Of a stretch of DNA of 24,455 bases, positions 13,613 through 20,950 are shown piece by piece. Within the stretch, counting starts at the first letter, position 1, and each line of letters starts with the position of its first letter. The stretch spans positions 1-24,455 of the forward strand of contig SOKM01000152.1 of the NCBI GenBank assembly GCA_004375785.1. The letters run 5' to 3'. This stretch comes from Candidatus Cloacimonadota bacterium. Its GTDB lineage: Bacteria > Hydrothermota > E44-bin80. The position numbers and the translations under genes are program-made. A model generated the notes under the pieces. It saw only the letters and a list, made by a program, of their open reading frames with translations. It was not told the origin of the DNA and did no database searches.

Positions 13613-13882
13613 AATGATTTATTTGGTTTGTTTTGTTTTTAGTTCATTCAATGACTATAGATTGTCATTCTGAATTCATTTCAGAATCTCAACTCTCGTT
13701 GACTTTCCTATTCACTCCCCCCTTTATTTGGTTTAGTTCGTTTATTTCACAGCACGAAGTGCATTTGTTTACAGCGTCAGCGTTTTATTACAGCGGTAGT
13801 GTTAGTTTTACAGCGCTAGCGTTCAATCCCCGATTCACCGATACTCCGTTTCGCTATTCCTTCTCCCCCTTCTCTCTTGTGT
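13613..13882. repeat. Repeat-filled gap between ACAD and HdrD-like genes
   Basis: No gene seen. Contains an AAACAAACCAAAT-type sequence at 13619-13640, GTCATTCTGA-ATTCATT-TCAGAATCTC at 13664-13690 (the common CATTCTGA/AGAATCTC repeat), a four-unit ACAGC array at 13749-13821, and on the minus strand GGAGTATCGGTGAATCGGGG just after the ACAD stop. Confidence 0.6.
13749..13821. repeat. Four degenerate tandem units, ACAGC(A/G)xxxAGYG
   Basis: Units ACAGCACGAAGTGC, ACAGCGTCAGCG, ACAGCGGTAGTG and ACAGCGCTAGCG start at 13749, 13771, 13790 and 13810, about 20 bp apart, joined by T-rich spacers. Several units are themselves small palindromes. Confidence 0.55.
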
Positions 13883-15025
13883 CTATCTCAGAAGGCTCCT
13901 TGCGATGACAATCTTCTGTATTTCAGATGTTCCTTCATAAAGCTCCATTATCTTTGAATCCCTGAACATTCTCTCCACTGGATAATCCTTTGTGTAGCCG
14001 TAGCCACCATGAACCTGACATGACTGTCTTGTAACATCAACTGCTACTTCCGAAGCATACCATTTTGCCATTGCAGATTCAAGTGAGAACCTCTTCTCCC
14101 CTTTATCCTTGATATATGCCGCCCTTAAAACAAGTAATCTCGCCGCATTTATCTTAGTTGCCATATCTGCAATCATGCCCTGAATGAATTCAAACTCACA
14201 TATGGGTTTTCCAAACTGTTTTCGCTCTTTAGAATATTTAATTGCCTCTTCTAAAGCACCCTGCGAAATACCGACTGCCTGTGCACCAATATCTATCCTG
14301 CTGACATCGATAGTCCCCAGAGCAATCTTGAATCCCATCCCTTCTTCACCAAGTAGATTTTCCTTCGGAACCTTGCAATCCTCGAATATAAGTTCACAGT
14401 TTGCCGTTGCACGAATTCCCATCAGCTCTTCATGTTTTCCTTTGCTAAAACCTTCAGAGCCATCCTCAACAATAAATGCACTGATACCTTTATGTTTTAA
14501 TTCCTTATTCGTCAATGCGAAAACAACAAAAATACCTGCTTCTCCTCCATTCGTGATAAACCTCTTGGTTCCGTTCAGTATGTAATAATCACCCTCAAGG
14601 CGGGCTGTTGACTCAATGCTTCCTGCGTCACTACCTGCATTTGGCTCAGTAAGACCAAAGGCACCAATCTTTTCACCTTTACAGAGAAGAGGTAAATATT
14701 TCTTTTTCTGGTCTTCATTTCCCCAATGCTCTATTGGATAAGCAGTAAGGGAATTATTCACTGCAACTATTACACCCGTTGAAGCACAGGCTCTTGAGAT
14801 TTCCTCAACAGCAATTGCAAGACTGATGAAATCCATTCCTGCACCACCATATTCCTCTGGAACAACAATACCAAGAAGACCAAGTTCTGCCATCTTTTTC
14901 AGTATATCCCATGGAAATTCCTGTGTTTTGTCAATCTCTACAGCCTTCTCTTTCAACTCCTTCTCAGCAAAATCCCTTACCATATCTCTTACAAGTTTTT
15001 GATTATCTGTAAGGTCAAAATTCAT
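13883..15025 (-). CDS. Acyl-CoA dehydrogenase
   Basis: 380 residues, normal for the short/medium-chain ACAD family. Signatures include VVPEEYGGAGMDFISLAIAV, GLTEPNAGSDAGSI (FAD binding), LNGTKRFITNGGEA, GIRATANCELIFEDCKVP, YSKERKQFGKPICEFEFIQ, CQVHGGYGYTKDYPVERM, and RDSKIMELYEGTSEIQ, where the Glu of YEG is the expected catalytic base. It oxidises an acyl-CoA and reduces ETF. The ATG at 15025 has AAAGGAGG upstream. It sits between a second ACAD and the HdrD-like gene in the same direction. Acyl chain preference cannot be told by eye. Confidence 0.92.
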   Translation of the reverse strand: MNFDLTDNQKLVRDMVRDFAEKELKEKAVEIDKTQEFPWDILKKMAELGLLGIVVPEEYGGAGMDFISLAIAVEEISRACASTGVIVAVNNSLTAYPIEHWGNEDQKKKYLPLLCKGEKIGAFGLTEPNAGSDAGSIESTARLEGDYYILNGTKRFITNGGEAGIFVVFALTNKELKHKGISAFIVEDGSEGFSKGKHEELMGIRATANCELIFEDCKVPKENLLGEEGMGFKIALGTIDVSRIDIGAQAVGISQGALEEAIKYSKERKQFGKPICEFEFIQGMIADMATKINAARLLVLRAAYIKDKGEKRFSLESAMAKWYASEVAVDVTRQSCQVHGGYGYTKDYPVERMFRDSKIMELYEGTSEIQKIVIARSLLR

Positions 15026-15055
15026 CTTTCCTCCTTTCTGTTCATCTCATTCTGT

Positions 15056-15242
15056 ATCGCAGGTAGAACCTGCTCCTACAATCATGCATCAGACACCTTC
15101 TATCCCTTATTCTCCCTTTTTAACTCATCATCTATCCATTATCTTTAACTTTTCACTCACCTTTTCTTCATTTCCTAAGTTGTGAGGCAGGATGCCTCAC
15201 CTGTTGTTTTGTTCTGGTAGGAGCAACCTCCTGGTTGCGATT
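15056..15242. repeat. REP-like hairpin repeats between two ACAD genes
   Basis: Within the 222-bp gap 15026-15247: ATCGCAGGTAGAACC-TGCTCCTACA (15056-15080); a perfect GTGAGGCA-GGA-TGCCTCAC hairpin (15182-15200); and GGTAGGAGCAACC followed by TCCTGGTTGCGATT (15216-15242), an inverted relative of the first. All would be transcribed inside the cluster. The last one begins a few bases after the upstream ACAD stop. Confidence 0.65.
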
Positions 15243-15247
15243 ATTTA

Positions 15248-16396
15248 TTATCTTCCAAATATCTGTCTTGAAATAACGAGCCTCTGTATTTCCGATGTGC
15301 CCTCTCCTATCTCCATTAACTTAGTATCCCTCAAGAATCTTTCGAGAGGATATTTTTTTGTCAGTCCATCCTTTCCTAAAATACTCTGGATTTTAGAACA
15401 AACCCTTGTCGATACCTCCGAAGCATACAGTTTTGCCATTGCACCCTCTTCTGTAACTCTTTTCTCTCCCCTATCCTTGAGATTAGCAGCATGATAGATA
15501 AGGTGTCGTGCCGCCATAATCTCTGTTGCTGCATCGGCAATAATCTTCTGGACCCACTGGTATTTATAAAGAGGTTTACCATTTAACGAATACTCTCTTG
15601 CATATTCTATTCCGTAATCAAGGGCTCCCTGAGCAATACCGAGTGCAAGAACACCTATACTAATCCTTCCTCCATCAAGGGTTTCCATAAAAACCTTAAA
15701 ACCTTCATATTCCTTTCCCAAGAGGTTTTCTTTTGGTAGTTCACAGTCCTCAAAATGAAGTTCAGAGGTTATCGAACCCCTCAGTCCCATCTTATCCTCT
15801 TCCTTGCCAGCTTCAAAACCTTTTGTTCCTTTTTCAACGATGAACGCACTGATTCCATGTGTTTTTTTTTCTCTATCCTGGGATGCTGTAAAAACGATTA
15901 CATCGGCAACGTGTCCGTTTGTAATAAACCTCTTGGTTCCATTGATGAGCCACTTATCACCAATCAATTTTGCTGTCGTTTCAGTTCCTCCTGCATCACT
16001 GCCTGCATTTGGCTCTGTCAGGCCGAATGACCCTATCTTCTCACCCCGTGAAAGAGGAACAAGGTATTTTTCTTTCTGTTCTTCTGTTCCATTTGCATAG
16101 ATAGGCTGACAAGCAAGGCTCACATGTGCAGCAATCATAATAGCAGTGGAAGCACATACTCTTGCAATTTCCTCAACAAGGATTATATAACTTGTTGCAT
16201 CAAGTCCGAGTCCACCATATTTTTCAGGAAAAGGCACACCGAGCCATCCTCTCTCCTTTATCTTATTAATGATATGCCAGGGAAACTCACCTTTTCTATC
16301 TATCTGGGTGGATTCATCAAGAAGCTCTTTTTTTGCAAACCCGCGTACTTCATCCCTGAATGCCTTGTGTCTATCTGTAAATTCAGCAAATTTCAC
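15248..16396 (-). CDS. Acyl-CoA dehydrogenase, second paralogue
   Basis: 382 residues starting at GTG 16394-16396; GGAGG lies five nt upstream, while the nearby ATG at 16398-16400 is out of frame. Signatures: PFPEKYGGLGLDATSYIILV, FGLTEPNAGSDAGGTETTA, INGTKRFITNGHVAD, GLRGSITSELHFEDCELP, and RDTKLMEIGEGTSEIQRLV with the catalytic Glu kept in GEG. The C-terminal region differs from its neighbour (QSILGKDGLTKKYPLERF in place of the usual HGGYGY motif), so the substrates may differ. Starts 26 bp after the degenerate ACAD-like gene. Paralogues in one cluster suggest heteromers or stepwise beta-oxidation. Confidence 0.9.
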   Translation of the reverse strand: MKFAEFTDRHKAFRDEVRGFAKKELLDESTQIDRKGEFPWHIINKIKERGWLGVPFPEKYGGLGLDATSYIILVEEIARVCASTAIMIAAHVSLACQPIYANGTEEQKEKYLVPLSRGEKIGSFGLTEPNAGSDAGGTETTAKLIGDKWLINGTKRFITNGHVADVIVFTASQDREKKTHGISAFIVEKGTKGFEAGKEEDKMGLRGSITSELHFEDCELPKENLLGKEYEGFKVFMETLDGGRISIGVLALGIAQGALDYGIEYAREYSLNGKPLYKYQWVQKIIADAATEIMAARHLIYHAANLKDRGEKRVTEEGAMAKLYASEVSTRVCSKIQSILGKDGLTKKYPLERFLRDTKLMEIGEGTSEIQRLVISRQIFGR

Positions 16397-16422
16397 TCAT
16401 ACCTCCTCTATAATTCATTTTT

Positions 16423-17463
16423 CTATGATGTCAAACTTTTACCAATCAGGACCTTTCTGTAATCAGCCGAACCGGCAAAAACCTCAAGTACTTTCGCATC
16501 CCTGAAAAACATCTCAAGGGGATAATCCTTTATATAACCATATCCACCATATATCTGAACACCCTTATCTGTTACATAGAGACTGCTTTCTGTTGTAAAG
16601 ACTGAAGCTATTTCTCTATCGAGAACATTATTTACTGAAGACGCCTGGTATACGACTATTCTCGATGCATAAGCTCTGGAAGCCATATCTGCAAGCATTG
16701 TCCTTACCATTCCAAATGATGCAATGAGTCTATCGAATTGATGTCTCTCTTTTGAATACGAAATAGCGTTTTCAAGCGATGCCTGGCAAATACCACAGGC
16801 TACACTCGCAAGAAGAAGCCTCATTCTTGAATAGAAATCATTGGCAGAGTCAATGTTAAATCTTTTGTCTTCACTCATTGCATTTTCATCTAACTTAAAA
16901 GAAGAGATACCACTTGACCTCATACCCATCATCTCGGTTTCCTCTTTCAATTCCTCACCTTTTTTCTTAACAACAAACTGCTCTTTTTCATCAATTTTAA
17001 CTGAGAATCCAAAAATATCAGAAAATGTTCCGTTTACAACCAACCTTTCTTCGCACCCATTGGAAGGAATCGGATGGTTCATTGTATCGACAGCCATACC
17101 ACCAATCATTTTCCCGGTTGAGAGAGAAAAGAGATATTCTTTTTTAAACTCAGTGGAACCATAAGAGAGGATTGCCTCACCGAAAAAGTTATGAATAGCA
17201 ACGCTGAGCGCAAAGGACGGCGAAATCTTTGCCAGTTCTTCGACAGTAACGATAAGAGAAAGAAAATCCATTCCAGCACCGCCGAATTCTTCAGAGATAA
17301 GTATCCCAAGACCACCTATCTCACCAATTTTCTTCATCGCAGACGTTAAAGGTTCACCTTTTTTATCCATTTCCAAAACCACAGAAGAAAGCTCAGTTTC
17401 TGCAAACCTCTTCATATCCTGCCTTAATAATTTATGTTCATCTTTCAATCCCATCCAATCCAT
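16423..17463 (-). CDS. Degenerate acyl-CoA dehydrogenase-like protein (catalytic Glu lost)
   Basis: 346 residues, about 35 shorter than its neighbours. Clear ACAD fold: LISEEFGGAGMDFLSLIVTV, ISYSKERHQFDRLIASFGMV, DKGVQIYGGYGYIKDYPLEMFFRDAKVLEV. The motif that should read YEGTSEIQ reads FAGSADYR, so the catalytic Glu is Ala. The FAD-binding LTEPNAGSD segment is replaced by AVDTMNHPIPSNG, with a deletion. The frame is intact, with a good SD (GGAAGGAAGGA) and an 18-bp overlap with the nitroreductase gene, so it is probably expressed. A non-catalytic partner subunit is the simplest reading, since ACAD heterotetramers with unequal subunits are known in actinobacterial steroid catabolism; slow decay is the alternative. 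Confidence 0.85.
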   Translation of the reverse strand: MDWMGLKDEHKLLRQDMKRFAETELSSVVLEMDKKGEPLTSAMKKIGEIGGLGILISEEFGGAGMDFLSLIVTVEELAKISPSFALSVAIHNFFGEAILSYGSTEFKKEYLFSLSTGKMIGGMAVDTMNHPIPSNGCEERLVVNGTFSDIFGFSVKIDEKEQFVVKKKGEELKEETEMMGMRSSGISSFKLDENAMSEDKRFNIDSANDFYSRMRLLLASVACGICQASLENAISYSKERHQFDRLIASFGMVRTMLADMASRAYASRIVVYQASSVNNVLDREIASVFTTESSLYVTDKGVQIYGGYGYIKDYPLEMFFRDAKVLEVFAGSADYRKVLIGKSLTS

Positions 17464-18020
17464 TCTATCCTTCCTTCCTTTCTTTTTGGTATAAATGGCG
17501 TTACATCAGGAACTCCTACAGGAATAAGTGCCTGTAATTTTTTATCCTCAACACCAAGAATTTTATTTAAATCATTTGGGAGATGAACTGGTCCTGTCAT
17601 CCAGCATCCACCAAGACCTTCTTCGTAAAGCAAGAGAAGCAGGTTCTCAATTGCAGCTGCAACGGATTGTATGTCTGTTAACTCCCCTTCAATAGTCCTG
17701 GTTCTGTAAACACAGATAACGAGAGGTGCATTTCCGAGTGTCTCAAAGAATCTCTCTGATTCTTTTATCACTTCTTCTCTATCTTTGAAAACCTCTTTCA
17801 AACTTTTTGAAATAAACTCATTAAAAGCTCTTTTTGAAACCTCTATCAGTTTTCCCTTTGTCTCTCCTTTTACAACGACGAAATACCAATTCTGTCTGTT
17901 CATACCCGAAGGAGCCCACATTGAGAGATTAAGCAGTTCCACTATCTTTTCTTTCGGGATAGCAACATCCTTAAATTTTCTGACGCTTCGCCTGTTTTTT
18001 ATCGCTTCTTTAAGTTCCAT
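17445..18020 (-). CDS. Nitroreductase-family flavoprotein
   Basis: 191 residues from ATG 18018-18020 (a TTG four codons upstream overlaps the promoter and is rejected). Starts MELKEAIKNRRSVRKF, then SMWAPSGMNRQNWYFVVV, IQSVAAAIENLLLLLYEEGLGGCWMTGP, and ALIPVGVPD: the FMN-binding nitroreductase fold. Such proteins use NAD(P)H to reduce nitro groups, quinones or enoates; the physiological substrate here is unknown. First gene of the ACAD/ETF/Hdr cluster, overlapping the next gene by 19 bases. Confidence 0.88.
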   Translation of the reverse strand: MELKEAIKNRRSVRKFKDVAIPKEKIVELLNLSMWAPSGMNRQNWYFVVVKGETKGKLIEVSKRAFNEFISKSLKEVFKDREEVIKESERFFETLGNAPLVICVYRTRTIEGELTDIQSVAAAIENLLLLLYEEGLGGCWMTGPVHLPNDLNKILGVEDKKLQALIPVGVPDVTPFIPKRKEGRIEWIGWD

Positions 18021-18030
18021 TATACCTCTC

Positions 18031-18059
18031 AATATACGATAAATTTTTCACATAGTCAA
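18031..18059 (-). promoter_or_regulatory. Promoter of the nitroreductase-ACAD-ETF-Hdr cluster
   Basis: On the minus strand TTGACT (18054-18059), 17 bp, TATATT (18031-18036). The expected transcription start (about 18024) is only about four nt before the ATG, so the GAGAGGT that looks like an SD would lie at or upstream of the start site. Confidence 0.65.
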
Positions 18060-18068
18060 GAAAATTTT

Positions 18069-18093
18069 GCCACGAAGACACAAAGTCACAAAG
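18069..18093. repeat. GCCACGAAGACACAAAG repeat
   Basis: GCCACGAAGACACAAAG followed by TCACAAAG; same family as the copies near 4473 and 4636-4665. It lies just upstream of the cluster promoter. Confidence 0.55.
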
Positions 18094-18189
18094 AATTATT
18101 TTATATAAAGAACTTCCTTTGAATTTCTAAAGAATGTAAAAAAAACAAACAGCGTATGGAAAGGTTTTGGACGTGCCTTAATATTCTTT

Positions 18190-18214
18190 GGCAACCACAA
18201 GCGTTGTCCCTACA
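18190..18214. repeat. GGCAACCACAAGCGTTGTCC repeat carrying a stop codon
   Basis: A palindromic repeat of the common TAGGGACAACG/GGTTGCC type. On the minus strand its TAGGGACAAC starts with the TAG that ends the lipoprotein gene at 18210-18212. Confidence 0.55.
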
Positions 18215-18662
18215 TAGAAAACTGTGATAGAATCTTATCCAACCCATCCCAGCATTTTTCAACAGAAAAAGGAATTTTTGTTCCTTTTAAGAATTTTATA
18301 GTTTTAGAATTACCTTTATGATTAAATGTGATGGATATAAGTATCCCACCATAAATAGCTGGTAAACTGAGTGGTTTAACATTCAGAAAATCTTCTTCAA
18401 TGAAAAGGTTCAAAAGTCCCTCTACATCGGAGCCTGGTAAATATTCAGCCTTCTTTTTTTCTGCTCCTGAATATTCATCTTTTGAGAGAAATATTACATA
18501 TCCATCTTTGTAGATTTTTAATGTAATGGATTTAGGATTAAGCCCGTGTTCAAATTCCTTGTATTCAAAAAGAGGTTTCTCAGCCCTTTCCTTTACAAAC
18601 TCCTTTTTGCCACAGCTTGTTAAAAGTATCAAGGCAGCAAATAAGATTGTGATAAACTTCAC
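18210..18662 (-). CDS. Lipoprotein of unknown function
   Basis: 150 residues from GTG 18660-18662. The signal MKFITILFAALILLTSC gives a clear lipobox with Cys17. The mature part has a beta-rich pattern, SITLKIYKDGYVIFLS, GLLNLFIEEDFLNV, and GILISITFNHKGNSKTIKFL, faintly like small lipoproteins with a DUF6438-type layout, but no diagnostic residues are seen. The ribosome site AAAGG belongs to a repeat that fills the space back to rpmB, so it is probably co-transcribed with rpmB. Its stop codon is also in a repeat. Confidence 0.7.
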   Translation of the reverse strand: MKFITILFAALILLTSCGKKEFVKERAEKPLFEYKEFEHGLNPKSITLKIYKDGYVIFLSKDEYSGAEKKKAEYLPGSDVEGLLNLFIEEDFLNVKPLSLPAIYGGILISITFNHKGNSKTIKFLKGTKIPFSVEKCWDGLDKILSQFSM

Positions 18663-18707
18663 TTTATCCTTTAACCTTTATCCTTTAACCTTCATCTTTT
18701 ATCCTTC
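18663..18707 (-). repeat. AAAGGATAAAGGTTAAAGG repeat between rpmB and the lipoprotein
   Basis: On the minus strand several AAAGGAT/AAAGGTT units of about 13 bp in a row. The last AAAGG sits at SD distance from the GTG at 18662. Related sequence lies at 22275-22312 and 20408-20422, in the same strand sense relative to the genes. Confidence 0.6.
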
Positions 18708-18716
18708 CATTAACCA

Positions 18717-18905
18717 CTACGCTTTCTCTATCTTTCCTGACCTGAGACATTTAGTGCAGAGTAGTATTCTTTTTTTTCTACCTTTAATCTTCGCCCATAC
18801 TCTATGAAGATTGGGCTGTCTTTTCCTTTTTGTAACATTGTGTGCATGACTCACGATTGCCCCATATTGACCTTTCTTTCCACATAGTGCACATTCTCTT
18901 GCCAT
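18717..18905 (-). CDS. rpmB: 50S ribosomal protein bL28
   Basis: 62 residues, complete. MARECALCGKKGQYG at the start, HNVTKRKRQPNLHRVWAKI in the middle and LLCTKCLRSGKIEKA at the end are standard bL28. It is the zinc-binding form (Cys5, Cys8, Cys50, Cys53). The ATG at 18905 has AAAAGGAG upstream. It has its own strong promoter (18978-19006) and leads the lipoprotein gene. Confidence 0.97.
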   Translation of the reverse strand: MARECALCGKKGQYGAIVSHAHNVTKRKRQPNLHRVWAKIKGRKKRILLCTKCLRSGKIEKA

Positions 18906-18977
18906 TCTTTCTCCTTTTGATTTATTTCGCGCTCAAACAACAATACCTATTGGTATCAGAACATTAATTACGGGTTA

Positions 18978-19006
18978 TATATAGCATAATTGTCATATTT
19001 TTTCAA
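18978..19006 (-). promoter_or_regulatory. Sigma-70-type promoter of rpmB
   Basis: On the minus strand TTGAAA (19001-19006), 17 bp, TATATA (18978-18983), giving a leader of about 65 nt. Confidence 0.75.
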
Positions 19007-19052
19007 GTCTTATTTTGGGTTCACTGAAAAACAGTTCAGAGAACTATTTTCC

Positions 19053-19081
19053 TTGACTCATTATTCTCTATTTGTTATTAT
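19053..19081 (+). promoter_or_regulatory. Sigma-70-type promoter of the glycosyltransferase
   Basis: TTGACT (19053-19058), 17 bp, TATTAT (19076-19081). About 20 nt of leader carries GAAAGGAT before the ATG at 19108. A short palindrome GTTC-AGA-GAAC lies about 10 bp upstream of the -35 box. Confidence 0.75.
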
Positions 19082-19107
19082 TAGTTTATGAGGAGAAAGG
19101 ATATAAA

Positions 19108-20358
19108 ATGAAAAGGATCTGTATGGTTAGCACACATGGGTATTTTGACCCGGTTCCAGAACTCGGAAGAACCGATACAGGCGGTCAGGTTGTCTATGTG
19201 CTTGAACTTTCAAAAGCACTTACAACCTATGGTATTAAGGTTGACATCTTTACCAGGTGGTTTGATAAATCAAAGAAACAGATTGACCCTGTTTCCGACT
19301 ACTCCGATGTCAGGGTAATCCGTATTCATTCAGGTGAATGGAGATTCATAAGAAAAGAAGATATTTACGACGTGTTACCCGAATTTGAAGACAATATGAT
19401 AACATTTATAAAAGAACATAATCTTGATTATAACCTTTTTCATGGTCATTATGTTGATGGAGGAATCGTCGTAATAGACATTGCGAAACATTTCAATAAA
19501 ACATCATTCTTCACTGCACATTCACTCGGTGCATGGAAAAAGTCAAGGATGGGTGGAGACCCGATTAAAATGGAAAATTTATACCATTTCAAGCACAGGA
19601 TAAAGGAAGAGAAGAGAATCTTCAAATCAGTAGTGGCGCAATCAGCCACAACTGCCATACAGAAGGAATTAATCAGGAAATATTACAATTTTAAGTCGGA
19701 TAACATAGAGGTTATCTCTCCAGGTGTGAATGTTCACATCTTCAAACCCCTTACTAAGAATGAAAAAGACAAACAATTAAATATCCCTGAAAAATATATT
19801 TTTTGTATAAGCAGGATTGATGCAAATAAAGGACATGACTTTTTATTATATGCATTTGATATTGTCAGAAGAAAGATAACGGACGTTCATCTTATCATAG
19901 GAGGTGGCTCACCAAAACCAAAAAAGGTGGAGTTAGAAGTTAAAGCAAAGATGCAGGAAATTATCTCTGAATACCAAATGGAAGATCGAGTGCAAATCAT
20001 TGGATATGTTCCAGACGAACTTATGACGCCATACTACAGGCAGGCAAAGCTCTTTGTGTTACCGTCCAAATTTGAACCTTTTGGGATGACTGCTCTTGAA
20101 GCAATGGCATGCGGAACTCCTGTTATTGCTTCCAACCTTGGAGGTATTAAAGAAAATTTCACATCAGGAAAGGATGGTATCCTTGTTGACCCCTCAAATA
20201 AAGAAGAACTATCAAACGCTATGCTCGAATTACTTGAAAATAAGGAACTCGCTGAAAAAATAGGAATGGAAGGTTATAAAACAGTTAGAGATAGGTTCAG
20301 CTGGGAGGCAATCGCAAAAAGGACCCTGGAATTCTATGAATCATATCTGACTTTGTGA
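19108..20358 (+). CDS. GT4 glycosyltransferase, sucrose(-phosphate) synthase-like
   Basis: 416 residues from ATG 19108, which follows AAAGGAT; an upstream in-frame TTG overlaps the promoter. N-domain: GRTDTGGQVVYVLELSKAL (nucleotide-sugar acceptor loop typical of sucrose/sucrose-phosphate synthases), FHGHYVDGGIV and FTAHSLGAWK. C-domain: ISPGVNVHIF, ISRIDANKGHDFLLYAF, VLPSKFEPFGMTALEAMACG with the GT4 E-x7-E pair, and NLGGIKENFTSGKDGILVDP. It probably moves glucose or mannose from an NDP-sugar to a small acceptor such as fructose-6-phosphate, giving a compatible solute or glycolipid precursor. No phosphatase domain or partner gene is attached, so the product is open. Single-gene unit. Confidence 0.85.
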   Translation: MKRICMVSTHGYFDPVPELGRTDTGGQVVYVLELSKALTTYGIKVDIFTRWFDKSKKQIDPVSDYSDVRVIRIHSGEWRFIRKEDIYDVLPEFEDNMITFIKEHNLDYNLFHGHYVDGGIVVIDIAKHFNKTSFFTAHSLGAWKKSRMGGDPIKMENLYHFKHRIKEEKRIFKSVVAQSATTAIQKELIRKYYNFKSDNIEVISPGVNVHIFKPLTKNEKDKQLNIPEKYIFCISRIDANKGHDFLLYAFDIVRRKITDVHLIIGGGSPKPKKVELEVKAKMQEIISEYQMEDRVQIIGYVPDELMTPYYRQAKLFVLPSKFEPFGMTALEAMACGTPVIASNLGGIKENFTSGKDGILVDPSNKEELSNAMLELLENKELAEKIGMEGYKTVRDRFSWEAIAKRTLEFYESYLTL

Positions 20359-20365
20359 CAAAAAA

Positions 20366-20410
20366 CGAGATTCTTCCACAGTCAATAAGATGGCTTACTC
20401 AGAATGACAA
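20366..20410. repeat. GAGATTCTTC/CAGAATGACAA repeat between convergent genes
   Basis: CGAGATTCTTC (20366-20376) and ACTCAGAATGACAA (20397-20410), the common GTCATTCTGAG...GAGATTCTTC form with a different centre. It begins eight bp after the glycosyltransferase stop and contains the last codons and stop of the methyltransferase gene. Confidence 0.6.
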
Positions 20411-20937
20411 CCTTTATCCTTTCTTTCCCTGCTTACAATTTCATACAGCACAATACCAACCGTTGTAGCAACATTAAGAGAGTTTTTAAATCCCATCATT
20501 GGTATCTCTATAATTTCATCCGATACCTCAAGGACTCTTTCAGAAACTCCTTCAGCTTCATTGCCAAAGACAAATCCACAGGGCTCGGTGAATTGAATTT
20601 CTTTTAAGGATTTGCTTTTCTCTGTTCTTTCACAACTAAAAACTCTGATTCCCTTCTCTTTTAACGAAAGTACAACATCAATGGTTTCCCTTGCATATTC
20701 CCAGGGAACATATAATTCCGATGACATTGCTGTTTTTTTTAATTTTTTGTTTGGGGGGTGAGCAGTGATACCGCATAATATTAATTTTTCGACAAGAAAG
20801 GCATCACAAGTTCTAAATATTGCACCTACATTATATGCACTTCTCAGATTATCAAGTATGACATAAAGAGAATTTCTTTCTCTTTCCAAAAATTCATGTG
20901 GGGAAATATTACTATCCTTTTTCAGAATTCTTATCAT
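20395..20937 (-). CDS. SpoU/TrmH-family RNA 2'-O-methyltransferase
   Basis: 180 residues. The three SPOUT motifs are present: motif 1 VILDNLRSAYNVGAIFRTCD (about 26-45), motif 2 FVFGNEAEGVSE (about 122-132), motif 3 IPMMGFKNSLNVATTVGIVL (about 144-163), with the catalytic Asn/Arg of motif 1 kept. Uses S-adenosylmethionine to methylate a ribose 2'-OH in tRNA or rRNA; target not predictable. It has only the catalytic domain. The ATG at 20937 lacks an SD and is preceded by the R1/R2 palindromes, so its start is less certain. Tail residues (DKGCHSE) are repeat-encoded. Confidence 0.9.
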   Translation of the reverse strand: MIRILKKDSNISPHEFLERERNSLYVILDNLRSAYNVGAIFRTCDAFLVEKLILCGITAHPPNKKLKKTAMSSELYVPWEYARETIDVVLSLKEKGIRVFSCERTEKSKSLKEIQFTEPCGFVFGNEAEGVSERVLEVSDEIIEIPMMGFKNSLNVATTVGIVLYEIVSRERKDKGCHSE

Positions 20938-20950
20938 TATTTCAAATCTC

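Noticed and set aside
13749..13821. CRISPR array
   Set aside because: Units are too short, degenerate and separated by T-rich linkers, with no cas genes in the window.
16394..16400. ATG at 16398-16400 as the start of the second ACAD
   Set aside because: Out of frame; the GTG at 16394-16396 is in frame with a correctly spaced GGAGG.
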